A stretch of 64,000 bases of DNA from an uncultured Colwellia sp. (GCA_913063325.1 CAJXYE010000006.1:1-64000), one strand, 5' to 3'; shown: positions 28,543 through 39,397, counted from the first letter of the stretch. The notes: generated by a model from the sequence alone, not told the origin. Numbers and translations: made by a program.

Positions 28543-30168
28543 TTACCAAATACAGCTATGTTGAATTTGTTTTTGGTTACCTTTAAGATACCTTCTTGTT
28601 TTTCCTAAGCTTAAATAAACGTCGAAAACAGATCCGACATCTAAATAGGTATTGTCGGGGTATTTTTCTGTAAGTTTGTAAATTAACATATTACTTAAAA
28701 TTCCAGCGCAAAATATAAAAACTTCATCTTTAACATTATTTGTTTCTATATAAGCTTCTATCGCAGGTAAGGTTTTTTCTAAGTCATCTGCCCACGCATT
28801 CATACCAACGCCGAAGTGCTTTTTAATCTTAAAGGGGAGATGTTTCAAAACTGCTTTTTCAAAACAAATAAGATTTAGCGTTCTTTCTTGTAAGGCAGGC
28901 GTGGTCACATTTAAGAAGTGATCGTAATTTGCATTAATGAATACTGATGCCCAAGTGAGTTGTTGCTCAGGTAGTCCTGATAAATCTATTATTGAGTCGG
29001 TATATTCATCACCGACACAACAACGGCCAGGGAAACCAACAAAGTATTGTGGGCTATTATAAGAAAGTGACTTACACAATATATCTCGATTATATTCATG
29101 TTTTTCATTCCCAGGGGTATAGAAAAAGCGAGATGTTTTAATGCTTTCACCCTTAACTATTTTCATCTCGCCATCGCCAAACCTTACAATAGAAAAATTT
29201 TCACGAGAGAGGATTTTATCAGTAAAGAAAAATAGCTCTTCATTAAAACTTTGGTGTCCTTTATCTGTATTGAGCTGGTCTACTCCGCTAATGACTAAAG
29301 GAGTATCAGCTTCAAGTTTTTTGATTGCGTTTAATTTGCTTTGAAACAGCTCAAAGGAAAACTCCTTTCTGCTAAGAGGCAAGGAGTAGTGTTTATCAGT
29401 GGACCATGATTCTTGATTTAGCTCAGAATATGCAAGCACATAAGCATTAGTATTAAGCTCTTTATTCGCAAAATAACATAACATTACTTCAGGAGAACAG
29501 TTGTAGTCTTTAAAACTAAAAATAGCCATCGATAGCTTACAAAATAGCGCTTTGGGAAAAAACATGGCATCTTGAACAAAGTCTACATGCTGATTTTTAT
29601 CTAATGCAATACCATCCCAACCAATTTTTTTAGTGGTTAGGTTTTGTTGCTTATTAGTTTTAATTGTACCGCTAGCGCCGTAGATGCCTGGTTGAGTTTC
29701 AAACTGATCAATACAATTGGCTAACCACTCTTTAGATGGCCTCATAAAGCTTTCAATCCAAACAACATACTCTGTGGTGATTAATTGCGTTAAGGCTGCT
29801 TTATCCCATCCTAAGAAGTTTGCATTGTTTACCCAAACGACATCCGCTGAACTGGAATGGTCAAAAAATGATTTATGCTCGTCTGTTTGGCACACCACCC
29901 AAATAGCTAAGGGCTTAACTGTTTGCTTTTGTAAAGACTCAATTAAAATTGTCGTAGTTTCAGTATCTGAATTCGCAGAAATAATGACAGTCGTTGAACC
30001 ACTTGCTTGAGTAAGGTTAATTGTTCCTTGCTGCTCAAATGTCAGCTGGTTTTTGTTATCAAGGTTAGACTCTCTATCCTTATCTTTCGATGAATAACCA
30101 AAATAGAACAAACTCATCACGTTGATTTGGAACCATACTTTAACGGACTGTTTTAAATTTAATTTCAT
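28543..30168 (-). CDS. GT2-like and GT-D-type (DUF1792-like) two-domain glycosyltransferase
   Basis: This 541-residue protein appears to join two parts. Residues about 50-260 resemble a family 2 glycosyltransferase fold (LIESLQKQTVKPLAIWVVC) but I do not see a clear DXD. Residues about 310-535 resemble GT-D enzymes of the DUF1792 type: IVRFGDGEMKIVKGES, then FCAGILSNMLIYKL and YLDVGSVFDVYL near the end. In that family RFGDGE is part of the active site. The protein probably transfers sugars in surface polysaccharide synthesis. A ribosome site AAGGAT precedes the ATG. It is the last gene of the minus-strand polysaccharide set. Confidence 0.65.
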   Translation of the reverse strand: MKLNLKQSVKVWFQINVMSLFYFGYSSKDKDRESNLDNKNQLTFEQQGTINLTQASGSTTVIISANSDTETTTILIESLQKQTVKPLAIWVVCQTDEHKSFFDHSSSADVVWVNNANFLGWDKAALTQLITTEYVVWIESFMRPSKEWLANCIDQFETQPGIYGASGTIKTNKQQNLTTKKIGWDGIALDKNQHVDFVQDAMFFPKALFCKLSMAIFSFKDYNCSPEVMLCYFANKELNTNAYVLAYSELNQESWSTDKHYSLPLSRKEFSFELFQSKLNAIKKLEADTPLVISGVDQLNTDKGHQSFNEELFFFTDKILSRENFSIVRFGDGEMKIVKGESIKTSRFFYTPGNEKHEYNRDILCKSLSYNSPQYFVGFPGRCCVGDEYTDSIIDLSGLPEQQLTWASVFINANYDHFLNVTTPALQERTLNLICFEKAVLKHLPFKIKKHFGVGMNAWADDLEKTLPAIEAYIETNNVKDEVFIFCAGILSNMLIYKLTEKYPDNTYLDVGSVFDVYLSLGKTRRYLKGNQKQIQHSCIW

Positions 30169-30258
30169 TAGAGATCCTTATTCAAACTTTGTATTGAATA
30201 TTTTTAAACTATTATTTTAATTAATGCATGTCATTTAGCTGTAAACAATAAATCTATT

Positions 30259-32214
30259 TTAAATTGGAGACAGTAAAGATATCACTTTTTTTGCGCCTTC
30301 AATACTTAAGTGATTATTATCAAAATACATCGACTTATCTGATAGAACGGCTGCACAGCCTGATGGTTGGCACAGTATATCTGCAGGCTTAATCGCTGTT
30401 AGATTTTGACCATAAGCTAGGCCATTTAAACGTTCTAATATAAATTTATTGCGATTGAGGTAATAATCTAGACTCGTTGTATTCTCGATATCATAACTGT
30501 AACCACCACCAAATAATGAAAAAGGTGTGAGTACGGTATTAATATCATCTGGAATTTCTGGAATGGGGTATACGATGACAACATGCTTGTTATGCGCAAG
30601 TAGCGTATCGATTAGCATTTTATAACCGGACCAGTATAAATTCTCGGCATCAGTAGATGAAAGCTCATTATACGCCTCTGTAAACCTATGATTGGCAATT
30701 AAGTTAGGGATGTTAGGGTAGATATCATCATGCTCACCAAATAAAAAGGCGCTAGCTCTAAAACTGACCATTACATTGGTGATGTCCTTTCTAGTGATTA
30801 AGTAATCTAATGATTCCCTAATCCATGAATCACAACCTGTTTTTATTACTTCAAAATTTAATGCTGGGGCGCAGCCGCTAAAAGTGAGGTGTAATAATCC
30901 TTCATTGTTTATGGCTAACTTTTCTGAAAAAGCATAACTGAGTTCAACCAATTGGCTATCGCCAAACATTGCCCATGTAGTATTTGGATTAGGATAACGA
31001 CAAGCCGCTTTTGGTTTTAAGTAATTAGCACCACTTGTATGGCACTTAGCTTTATAAGGACTTGATTCAATGCTTGCTTCATAAGGGTTACTAAAGCGGT
31101 CAGGAAAACCTTTAGTTAATAAAATTGTGCCTGCCATTAGTATCAAGATAGCCATTGCTTGAGCGCTTATTTTGAAAGTATTAAGTTTTAATAGCTTCTT
31201 ATTCTTTCTAAAAGGCGTTTCAACTAATTTATAGCTTAAAAAAGCTAATAAGAATGTCAAAGCGATGGCTAATAAAAAGTGTAGGTGGCTAGGCTCGCCA
31301 AATGTCTTCATACGTAAAAAAGCAAAGATGGGTTGGTGCCATAAATACAGGGAATAAGAAATCAAACCAACAGAGACAAATATTGGTAACGAAAGCAGTT
31401 TACCCGTGAGGTTATTAGGTGTTGCACAAGTGATAACTAAACATGCCCCTAACACAGGTAACAAGGTATAAAGACTTGGGAAGGGCGTATTAGCATCGAA
31501 CAGGAAAAATGAGCTAACAATACAAAGGATACCTATTGTCGATAATATACTTTTAGTCGTTGATGATATGTTTTTTTTGTCTAAATGAAACAAAGCTATC
31601 AAGGAGCCTGAGAATAGTTCCCATGCACGTGAAAAAATCAGGTAGAAGTTGGCTTCGGTCTGTCCTAAAAATGTTAGATATTGTGCTGTAGCTAAGGAGA
31701 GTACGGTTAATGCAATTAAAACGATTTTTAATCGAACTTTATTTTTGAAGAAAAAAGCAAGTAATAGTGGGAAGAACAAATAATATTGCTCTTCAATTGC
31801 TAAGCTCCATGTGTGTAACAAAGGCTTTTGTTCGGCCGCAGTTGAGAAATAGTCACTGACAACGTAAAAGTGTATGTTTGAAGTAAAGGTAACAACAGAT
31901 AAGACACTATTGGCGTAAGACTTTAACAGCTCTGTCGGCATTATCAGTACGGCGACAAGTGTGGTAACTGTTATGACTAAAAATAAAGCGGGTAATATCC
32001 TTTTTGCTCGTCTTTGGTAGAATTTCTTTAAACAAAAACTATCGGTTTCAAGCTCTTTTAATAGGATACAGGTGATCAGGTAACCACTGATGACGAAAAA
32101 TATATCAACGCCGGTATAACCACCAGAAAACCCAAATAGACCAGCATGAAAAAAAATAACGGGGATCACTGCAAGGGCTCTTAAGCCGTCTATTTCTCTG
32201 CGATAGGCTAACAA
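30259..32214 (-). CDS. OafA/YrhL-type acyltransferase with SGNH domain
   Basis: This 651-residue integral membrane protein probably O-acetylates a surface polysaccharide. The acyltransferase-3 part has about ten hydrophobic segments and starts with REIDGLRALAVIPVIFFHAG and FVISGYLIT. The C-terminal SGNH-type domain shows the catalytic Ser in WAMFGDSQ and the DNNHLSIEGA box. The start is a TTG two bases after the stop of the preceding gene, with GAGAAG as ribosome site, so translation is probably coupled. Confidence 0.9.
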   Translation of the reverse strand: MLAYRREIDGLRALAVIPVIFFHAGLFGFSGGYTGVDIFFVISGYLITCILLKELETDSFCLKKFYQRRAKRILPALFLVITVTTLVAVLIMPTELLKSYANSVLSVVTFTSNIHFYVVSDYFSTAAEQKPLLHTWSLAIEEQYYLFFPLLLAFFFKNKVRLKIVLIALTVLSLATAQYLTFLGQTEANFYLIFSRAWELFSGSLIALFHLDKKNISSTTKSILSTIGILCIVSSFFLFDANTPFPSLYTLLPVLGACLVITCATPNNLTGKLLSLPIFVSVGLISYSLYLWHQPIFAFLRMKTFGEPSHLHFLLAIALTFLLAFLSYKLVETPFRKNKKLLKLNTFKISAQAMAILILMAGTILLTKGFPDRFSNPYEASIESSPYKAKCHTSGANYLKPKAACRYPNPNTTWAMFGDSQLVELSYAFSEKLAINNEGLLHLTFSGCAPALNFEVIKTGCDSWIRESLDYLITRKDITNVMVSFRASAFLFGEHDDIYPNIPNLIANHRFTEAYNELSSTDAENLYWSGYKMLIDTLLAHNKHVVIVYPIPEIPDDINTVLTPFSLFGGGYSYDIENTTSLDYYLNRNKFILERLNGLAYGQNLTAIKPADILCQPSGCAAVLSDKSMYFDNNHLSIEGAKKVISLLSPI

Positions 32215-32215
32215 A

Positions 32216-33145
32216 TTACTTCTCTTTAGGTAAACTGAAATCGCTATGAGATTTTACAACCTGCCAGCCGTTTTTGGTATGACTGTCAACAATCTCACTG
32301 CGGGTGTTTTTATGATCTTTAGTTTTGTAAGTTGCCACATTAAGACGACCAACAATTTTACCGAAATCTGGTCGGCAACTCCAAAGAGATTGGTCATTTT
32401 CAGGGTGTGGTGGCACCATGGTTTTAATACCACCATGCTTTAATGCCATATAACTTAGGTGAATATCTTCGCCGTTGTCCCATGAAACAGGCTCTTCCCG
32501 CCACATATAATTTACATGCGCTTTATTCATGAACCAAGCATGGCCAACTAGGTCAACTTGAACCGTAGAGTCGTAATGGTTTCCGTTCCAGCCAGCTTTA
32601 TGCTTACTCGAATAGCCGCCTTCTGTCGGTAATAAAACGCCTGAGCCACCTAAAATGGCATCATGACCAGATTCTATTGTCTGTAAACAGTTTTCAAACC
32701 AACGTGGTTGCGGCAATATATCATCATCAAAAAAGGCGACATATTTAGTGCGAACTAAATTTGCTAAGGCAAAACGTCCCCAGAAAAGAAAGTTACTATT
32801 TGAAGCGACAACACGGTCAGCAAGTTTTGACATATCACGTAATTCGACATCGCTTCGATTTGACCACACCCAAATTTCGGTTGGAGGAACCGTTTGTGCG
32901 CGTAGTGCTTCAATTTGCTGTTCGAGATATTCAGAACGCTTATAAGCAGTGAGTATTACCGTAATACCTTCATTGCTTGGTGATGGCATGGGGGTAGCAT
33001 CACGGTTAAAGCTTACTGTGTCTGGTGCGGCTGCTATTTTTTGCTTTATATAACCTGAAAATTTTATACGCCAAAAACCAACGATACGGGTATTAACCCA
33101 CCACTTTATTTTTTGAGATAAGGTTTTTTTTTGTTTTAAAGACAT
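32216..33145 (-). CDS. Family 2 glycosyltransferase
   Basis: This 309-residue GT-A enzyme has GITVILTAYKRSEYLEQQIE as nucleotide-binding start and a metal-binding FFDDDILPQPRW. The later DLVGHAWF and SWDNGEDIHLSY regions fit acceptor and catalytic-base positions. The N-terminal 50 residues are basic and may sit at the membrane. Its N-terminal domain resembles that of the two-domain enzyme two genes downstream. The substrate is unknown. Confidence 0.85.
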   Translation of the reverse strand: MSLKQKKTLSQKIKWWVNTRIVGFWRIKFSGYIKQKIAAAPDTVSFNRDATPMPSPSNEGITVILTAYKRSEYLEQQIEALRAQTVPPTEIWVWSNRSDVELRDMSKLADRVVASNSNFLFWGRFALANLVRTKYVAFFDDDILPQPRWFENCLQTIESGHDAILGGSGVLLPTEGGYSSKHKAGWNGNHYDSTVQVDLVGHAWFMNKAHVNYMWREEPVSWDNGEDIHLSYMALKHGGIKTMVPPHPENDQSLWSCRPDFGKIVGRLNVATYKTKDHKNTRSEIVDSHTKNGWQVVKSHSDFSLPKEK

Positions 33146-33204
33146 AAGGGGTATCCAATAAAAGTTTCGACTTAGCTACTCAATTAAGTCTTTTTTGCTT
33201 GTTG

Positions 33205-34320
33205 TTATTTATACAAGGCATTTAAAATTTTCATACACGCTTTACCATCTCCATAAGGATTATGAGCAATGCTCATACTTTGGTAGGTATGTTCGTTATC
33301 CATTAATTCAGTAATATTGTCGGTTATTGTCTTAACATCGGTACCCACTAACTTTACAGTGCCGGCAGATACCGCCTCAGGACGTTCGGTCGTACTTCTC
33401 ATCACAAGTACAGGTTTGCCAAGGGAAGGAGCTTCCTCTTGAATTCCACCTGAATCAGTTAAGATAATATGCGCTTGTGTCATTAAATAAATAAAAGGTA
33501 AATATTCTTGTGGCTCGATAAGGAATATATTGTCTATACCTTGCAATAAACGATTTACCGGCTCTCTAACATTAGGGTTTAAATGCATTGGGTAAAGTAT
33601 TTGCGCATCAGGATAGCGCTTTGCTGTTAATGCGAGGGCTTGACATATATTTTCAAAACCGCCGCCAAAACTTTCGCGACGATGGCCCGTGACTAAAATC
33701 AATTTTTTAGACTTGTCTAACATAGTAAATTTAGCCGCTAATTTTGCCTCTAATTCACTATCTTGTTTGATTTTATCTTGAACCATTAAGAGTGCATCAA
33801 TAACGGTATTACCTGTTACTGTGATACTTTCTGCTGAGTAATTCTCTATCAATAGGTTTTCTTTAGAGGTTTCAGTAGGCGCAAAGTGGTACTTGGTTAA
33901 TGCACCCGTTAATTTGCGATTCCCTTCCTCTGGCCAAGGTGAATATATATTGTTTGTACGTAAACCCGCCTCAACATGACCTACAGATATTTGTTCATAA
34001 TATGCTGCTAACGTAGCAGCAAACGTAGTTGCGGTATCACCGTGTACAAGTACAACATCTGGCTTGAACTCGTTTAAAACAGGTTTTAAGTTTAATAAAA
34101 TTCTTGCAGTCACGTCATTTAACGTCTGACCAGCCTTCATAAGGTTTAAATCATAATCGGGTGTTATTTTGAATAAGTCGAGAACTTGATCAAGCATTTC
34201 TCTGTGCTGTGCTGTAACACAAACCTGTGACTCAAAGCGTGGATCAGCTGATAAAGCATGAACGAGTGGCGCCATTTTAATTGCTTCTGGACGAGTGCCA
34301 AATACAGTTAATACTTTCAT
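33205..34320 (-). CDS. wecB: UDP-N-acetylglucosamine 2-epimerase (non-hydrolysing)
   Basis: This enzyme interconverts UDP-GlcNAc and UDP-ManNAc, a sugar donor for surface polysaccharides. The 371-residue protein has [56 protein letters not shown] and [15 protein letters not shown], all typical. No wecC dehydrogenase is in the window, so how ManNAc is used is unclear. Confidence 0.95.
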   Translation of the reverse strand: MKVLTVFGTRPEAIKMAPLVHALSADPRFESQVCVTAQHREMLDQVLDLFKITPDYDLNLMKAGQTLNDVTARILLNLKPVLNEFKPDVVLVHGDTATTFAATLAAYYEQISVGHVEAGLRTNNIYSPWPEEGNRKLTGALTKYHFAPTETSKENLLIENYSAESITVTGNTVIDALLMVQDKIKQDSELEAKLAAKFTMLDKSKKLILVTGHRRESFGGGFENICQALALTAKRYPDAQILYPMHLNPNVREPVNRLLQGIDNIFLIEPQEYLPFIYLMTQAHIILTDSGGIQEEAPSLGKPVLVMRSTTERPEAVSAGTVKLVGTDVKTITDNITELMDNEHTYQSMSIAHNPYGDGKACMKILNALYK

Positions 34321-34332
34321 TTTTTTACTCTC

Positions 34333-35226
34333 TTATTCTTGTAAACGTCTAATTTTGCTGCGAACTCTCGATACGTTAGAATCTTTGGTATAACGACCTT
34401 TTTGAACGTGACGGATTTGGAATACGCCATCAATAGCTAATGGAATGCCTTCACTGGAGATTAACCACTTAAAAGCGGTATCTTCATAGGTTTTACGCCA
34501 GCGATCATCTTCTGTTTGAAACATTTTTAGTTTTTCACAATAACCGATTGCGCGAGCAACATCACCGTGAACAACTTGAAAAGCGCCTTTTGCTTTATCA
34601 CGTGAATGCAAACTAAAACCGTCAGCATTAATATCGACTATTTGAGGTTCGCTATCTTGACGTAACATAGGATCGTCTTGCGCTAACATTTCTGTGGTTC
34701 GTTCTTGCTGAGGGTAATACAAGCACTCTTGCTTACCTTGCAATTGTTCAGCTAAGGAATCTAAGCAGTTTTCATGAAAAATAATGTCGCAGTCGGTAAA
34801 CCATAACCAATCGGCATTCGTGGCACGTGCAGCCATATTTCTACCGATGCCACGTCTAAACAATTTACCTTTAGACAGAGCTTGGAAATTCCAAGTGATG
34901 TTTTCAACCTTTTTTGTATTGAAAAAATCTATAACAGCTTGGCTTTTAGTATCTTCTTTAGCGTAAAAAACAGTAACAGTAAGGGCACATTTGGTGGGCG
35001 GGAAATTAACAAAAGAGCTCAACTGATAGGTGAGCATATTAGAATATCCCCAACAGTGGCTAACAATTTCTAGTTGGAAGAAACCATCGACAGCTTGGCG
35101 GTCTTTTAGTGCAGGAAGTGGCGCTCTAAACCAAGAAACAGGTAATATTCGGGTAATAACTAGACGGAAGAAGTGAATGGCATAGGTATTATACCAGCGA
35201 GGCGCGTAAGTTTTGGTCGTTTTCAT
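34333..35226 (-). CDS. Glycosyltransferase, GT-A fold (GT2/galactosyltransferase-like)
   Basis: This 297-residue protein has a GT-A-like order: RRGIGRNMAARATNADWLWF before a metal-binding TDCDIIF, and a C-terminal FQTEDDRWRKTYEDTAFKW region that fits the acceptor side. It starts 12 bp before wecB in transcription order. The sugar and acceptor are unknown. Confidence 0.75.
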   Translation of the reverse strand: MKTTKTYAPRWYNTYAIHFFRLVITRILPVSWFRAPLPALKDRQAVDGFFQLEIVSHCWGYSNMLTYQLSSFVNFPPTKCALTVTVFYAKEDTKSQAVIDFFNTKKVENITWNFQALSKGKLFRRGIGRNMAARATNADWLWFTDCDIIFHENCLDSLAEQLQGKQECLYYPQQERTTEMLAQDDPMLRQDSEPQIVDINADGFSLHSRDKAKGAFQVVHGDVARAIGYCEKLKMFQTEDDRWRKTYEDTAFKWLISSEGIPLAIDGVFQIRHVQKGRYTKDSNVSRVRSKIRRLQE

Positions 35227-35366
35227 TGGCTGTTCGCTTCTTGTTATATATTTTAATTATCGAATGATGAAGTATATCATCATTTATATTCTTTTTAATT
35301 AGCTGTTAATTATTATTTACTTAGCAGGTTGAACGCAGTAATTAACAGTAAATACATTCAAAACTA

Positions 35367-36926
35367 TTAAAAGCGATATTCCCATTTTATATAAGCATCA
35401 AATTCGGTGCCATCTTCATTTTCTACTTCATCACTTAATGCATTATTATTGTTAGCAAACGTTGAGTTGGTCACTATCATGCCAAGGGTAAAGCGAGAAT
35501 CAAGGGCGATGAATTTATATTGGCCATCAAATTGTAAAACTTCTTCGGCGACTTTAGAAACAGGGTTGCCTAGGTTGATATCGTCAGGATATTTATCAAT
35601 ATTATCAGTGTTTAGCTGTACTTTTCTAAATTTCAATTGCCAACTATTACCAGCCGTTGTTTGAATTAAAAAGGTTGCAACTAGGCTTTGTGCATCATTA
35701 TCATAAGTTGAGCCGATAGTACGGCGATAATGACGATACCCTGATTCATAGATACTATGTTCATAATAACAATTCAAATTAGTCGAATCCCTGCCTCCAC
35801 AAGACACCTGTGTATCTGTGTATTCTAAATTGGCCATGATACGTTGATTAAATAGGGTAAAACGCGTTTCAAAACCAAATAAATCAGCTTTATCGGTAAT
35901 TAAGCCACCATCAGGTGAATCTTCACCTACTCTTTGACCATAGAGTGCATACGGTACATCAAAAAACGTATCTGACCAGCGAGCATCAAAACCAGCTATA
36001 TGGTTTCCATATTGAGTAAGGTTGCTTGGATCGCAAGTAGGCTCACCGTTAGCACACTCTTGACCTCCGGTAATAGCTTTAAAAAAATCACCAACTGAGC
36101 TAGGTTGACCATCTCCGGCCCATTGAAGTGACCAAGAAGCGCCAAGCTCTAAACCTCGAAGGGGACGGAATGTTCCACGAGTACTCCACATCAAAGCATT
36201 AGGTACCTCGCGGCTTTCTTCTAATTGCGCCATTTGTGTGGTTAGTGTCCATGGCCCGACCCAGCTTAACCAAGGCGTTTCAAAAGCTGCAGAGTTATCA
36301 CGGGTGATTGATATAGCAGGTAATGGCCTTGAGTTCGTTGTCATGATTAAATTAGTATCTATACCTGGCCCCCACCAACGCTCAATGGCTCCTGCACTTA
36401 ATACCCAGTTACCTAATTTGTAGGCTAAATAACTACCGTCAAGGTTTGCATCGCTACCTTGGTTTAATTCTGGATTGTCATCTAAGCCAATTCGATAATT
36501 AACTTGTAACTTACCTGCTAAATTGCCAACAAAAAATTCATCAGATAATTCAATGTTACCTTGGTCGAAATTATCATTACCATAACTAGTAAATCGATTA
36601 GCGCTACTAGCTAAATAAATGGTTTTTTTAGTGGTGTTTTGCTTAGTCGATGCATATTTAAAGCTAAACCTAACATGCTCAAGCGCTTGACGTTGCTCAT
36701 CATTAAGTAAATAGGTCTTAGCTGACATCAAGTCATCTTTAATGGCATTCCACATTAATGGATATGTCGTTACTGGCGCGGTAATAACGCCAATATCTGC
36801 AAGTAGCTGAATGTCACTTCTTAAAGCAAGATCATTAGGTTCAACCCAAGGAGCGGCAACACTTTGGTTGAAAAGGGTAGTTAAAATAAAGACGAAAAAA
36901 GCGGCCAAATGAGGCTTTAAGAACAT
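35367..36926 (-). CDS. Wzi-type capsule assembly outer-membrane protein
   Basis: This 519-residue protein has a signal peptide ending near NQSVAAPW and then a pattern of alternating strands ending in WEYRF, as for an outer-membrane barrel. The start of the mature part (WVEPNDLALRSDIQLLADIG) and PLMWNAI, plus WWGPGIDTNLIMTTNSRPLPAISI, are typical of the Wzi family, which helps hold capsule at the surface. It heads the minus-strand polysaccharide set and supports capsule as its product. Confidence 0.88.
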   Translation of the reverse strand: MFLKPHLAAFFVFILTTLFNQSVAAPWVEPNDLALRSDIQLLADIGVITAPVTTYPLMWNAIKDDLMSAKTYLLNDEQRQALEHVRFSFKYASTKQNTTKKTIYLASSANRFTSYGNDNFDQGNIELSDEFFVGNLAGKLQVNYRIGLDDNPELNQGSDANLDGSYLAYKLGNWVLSAGAIERWWGPGIDTNLIMTTNSRPLPAISITRDNSAAFETPWLSWVGPWTLTTQMAQLEESREVPNALMWSTRGTFRPLRGLELGASWSLQWAGDGQPSSVGDFFKAITGGQECANGEPTCDPSNLTQYGNHIAGFDARWSDTFFDVPYALYGQRVGEDSPDGGLITDKADLFGFETRFTLFNQRIMANLEYTDTQVSCGGRDSTNLNCYYEHSIYESGYRHYRRTIGSTYDNDAQSLVATFLIQTTAGNSWQLKFRKVQLNTDNIDKYPDDINLGNPVSKVAEEVLQFDGQYKFIALDSRFTLGMIVTNSTFANNNNALSDEVENEDGTEFDAYIKWEYRF

Positions 36927-37134
36927 TAAAACTTCCTAAAAAATTGCAGTTAAATAGGCAGAGAGAGACTGCGGGGAAAAAATTGTGGAGATTGTAGCAG
37001 TATTGGCTTATTAACTCATCTACTGTTTGATTCAGATAACAAAAAAAAACAGTAATAGGTGTTAGATGACTCATATGTTTTCAGGTAAAATGCTTGTTAT
37101 TACTTATCACCTACTTTTTAGGTATTGTGCTTTA

Positions 37135-38244
37135 ATGGAACCTAACAGCGTACTATTTATTCCTGTTTCTTCACCGTCTGGTATTGGAGAATACATGCGC
37201 TCTATGATTATTGCTAAAGCACTTCTCTTTCGCTGGCCCAATATCAACATACACTTTATTTTAAATGAACAGGTTTTTTATTTAAACGATTGTCCTTATA
37301 CGGTTCATACCTGCAAAGGGTCACCAACAAAACATGCATCAAGAGTAAATGATATTATTGGAGAAGTAACTCCTGATTTAATCATTTTTGATGCATCGGG
37401 AAGGGCAAAAAACTTTAAAAAAGCAAAAGAGGTAGGAGCAAAGGTCGCTTTCATCTCTCAGCATAACAAAAAGCGAAGTCGTGGTTTAAAACTGAATCGT
37501 TTATTACATACTGATATTCATTGGGTGGCTCAACCTGACTACAGTATAAAACCAATTAGCTATTGGCAGCGAGCCAAGCTTGCATTATTTAATAAAAAAA
37601 CACCAAAAAATATTGGCCCTGTTTTTGAGCTGATCAGCACTGAAGATCAAGAGTCTCTCTTAAGAGGTTATGGTTTAATTAAAGACCATTACTTTGTTTT
37701 TAATGCTGGCTCTGGCGGACATAAAATTGCAGACTCATTTGCCGCAGATATTTATTATCAAGCAGCAAAAGCGTTTTATCAACAATCGCTTGCACGTGAT
37801 ATTAAGATGAAATTTATTGTTATCTTTGGTAGTAACTATCCAAATAATCTGCCTGAAGATAAGGATATCATCACCTTAAAAAATATTGAAAATAAAGATT
37901 TTATTACTTTATTATCGAACGCGAAAGGTTGTGTGGTCAGTGCCGGTGATACCTTACTGCAATGTATTGCTTTGCATAAAATTTGCGTAGCAGCACCAGT
38001 ATCGCCGGATCAGCCTGCGCGTTTAAAGTTATGTCATCATAATAATTTAGTACTATGTGCTGCATCTACTCCTGATAGTTTAGTTCAACAAGCCCTATTA
38101 ATTTTCGATGATGAAATGAGCCAAATGCTGGTGAATAATATGGAAAAGCAAGCACCAGTGAAAGCGTTAGAGGTCATTGTCGATGATATCGCTTTGCTTT
38201 TTTATTCGGTTAAAGATACTTGTACTCAGGATGTGAGTAAATGA
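37135..38244 (+). CDS. Putative GT-B-fold glycosyltransferase
   Basis: This protein of about 369 residues has a MurG-like layout: an N-terminal VSSPSGIGEYMRSMIIAKALL and a C-terminal VVSAGDTLLQCIALHKICVAAP, the latter like the donor-binding part of GT-B enzymes. I chose the start MEPNSVLFIP; ATGs at 37066 and 37090 are possible. It overlaps the next gene by 4 bp (ATGA) and is divergent from wzi. The substrate is unknown. Confidence 0.6.
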   Translation: MEPNSVLFIPVSSPSGIGEYMRSMIIAKALLFRWPNINIHFILNEQVFYLNDCPYTVHTCKGSPTKHASRVNDIIGEVTPDLIIFDASGRAKNFKKAKEVGAKVAFISQHNKKRSRGLKLNRLLHTDIHWVAQPDYSIKPISYWQRAKLALFNKKTPKNIGPVFELISTEDQESLLRGYGLIKDHYFVFNAGSGGHKIADSFAADIYYQAAKAFYQQSLARDIKMKFIVIFGSNYPNNLPEDKDIITLKNIENKDFITLLSNAKGCVVSAGDTLLQCIALHKICVAAPVSPDQPARLKLCHHNNLVLCAASTPDSLVQQALLIFDDEMSQMLVNNMEKQAPVKALEVIVDDIALLFYSVKDTCTQDVSK

Positions 38245-39329
38245 AAAATATCGCCATAGTAATAGATAGCTTAACTGGTGGGGGCGCAGAGCGAGTGATG
38301 ATTAGCTTAGCGACTGAATTAGTCTGCCAAGGGCATAATCTCACTATTTTATCATTAAGTAATCGTTGTGATTATGCTATCCCAGATGGCATTAAAGTCT
38401 GTTACTTATTTGATCATAAAGCTTCAAAAGTAGATCGGTTTTGGCAGATAAACACAAGCGTGATAAAACTAGAAGCGTGGTTTGCTGAATATCAATTGCA
38501 GTCGAGTGCTTTTGATTTAATTTTATCTAATCTAGATCGTAGTAATAACTTACTAGCTAGAAGCAATATTTCCTCTGTTTACTATATTATCCATAACAGT
38601 GTTGAAGAAGAGTTGAAACGACAAAAAAAACTAGGTCCGTTTGCTTATTGGTATTTACTTAATGCGAAAAAAAATCTCTCTGATGAAAACTTAATATCAG
38701 TGTCAAAAGGAATTGAAAGGGAAGTGACTGAAGGCGGAATAATACAACCTAAGACTATTCGTACCATCTATAACCCTTTTGATATTGAAGATATTCTACA
38801 AAAGTCATTGATTGGAAATAGTTCTATACCAACCGAGCCCTACATAATTCATGTTGGTAGGTTAGCAAAGCAAAAACGACATGACATTTTATTTTCGGCA
38901 TTGGCTCTGATCACAACAGACGTTAAGCTAGTATTATTGTGTAATAAACCTGATAAAGCGCTTAAATTAGCTGAGAAATATGGGGTGGCAAAGCGTCTTA
39001 TTTTACCCGGCTTTCAAGCCAACCCATATAACTGGATAAAAAGAGCAGAAGCTCTAGTGCTTAGCTCAGATTATGAAGGCTTGCCTACCGTATTATTAGA
39101 GGCCTTGGCTGTTAATACAAAAGTAGTAAGTACTGACTGTCCACATGGACCTGATGAAATATTAACGGGCCCATTAAGTGATTTTTTAGTAGCAAGACGA
39201 GACCCAAAAGCATTAGCAGAGGCGATTGATAAGGTATTAAAAAGTGACCTTAAGTTAAGTGAAGCAGATATTCTCAGTAAGGTTCCAGCAAGTGAAATTG
39301 CTCAACAATATTTAAACTTGGCAGATTAG
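38241..39329 (+). CDS. Family 4 glycosyltransferase
   Basis: This 362-residue GT-B enzyme has IVIDSLTGGGAERVMISLA at the N-terminus, IIHVGRLAKQKRHD in the middle, and the donor-binding SSDYEGLPTVLLEALAVNT with the EX7E pattern. It overlaps the preceding gene by 4 bp and is the last gene of the polysaccharide cluster on this strand. Confidence 0.92.
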   Translation: MKNIAIVIDSLTGGGAERVMISLATELVCQGHNLTILSLSNRCDYAIPDGIKVCYLFDHKASKVDRFWQINTSVIKLEAWFAEYQLQSSAFDLILSNLDRSNNLLARSNISSVYYIIHNSVEEELKRQKKLGPFAYWYLLNAKKNLSDENLISVSKGIEREVTEGGIIQPKTIRTIYNPFDIEDILQKSLIGNSSIPTEPYIIHVGRLAKQKRHDILFSALALITTDVKLVLLCNKPDKALKLAEKYGVAKRLILPGFQANPYNWIKRAEALVLSSDYEGLPTVLLEALAVNTKVVSTDCPHGPDEILTGPLSDFLVARRDPKALAEAIDKVLKSDLKLSEADILSKVPASEIAQQYLNLAD

Positions 39330-39352
39330 AAGGCATTAACTGATTAGTTAGT

Positions 39353-39380
39353 AGTACCTCAAATTGAGTTTTGAGGTACT
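39353..39380. terminator. Hairpin between convergent genes
   Basis: AGTACCTCAAA at 39353-39363 and TTTGAGGTACT at 39370-39380 form a perfect 11-bp stem. It lies between the GT4 gene and ygiM. No clear T run follows in either direction, so terminator function is likely but unproven. Confidence 0.5.
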
Positions 39381-39397
39381 TAAAGCAGGTTATTAAT

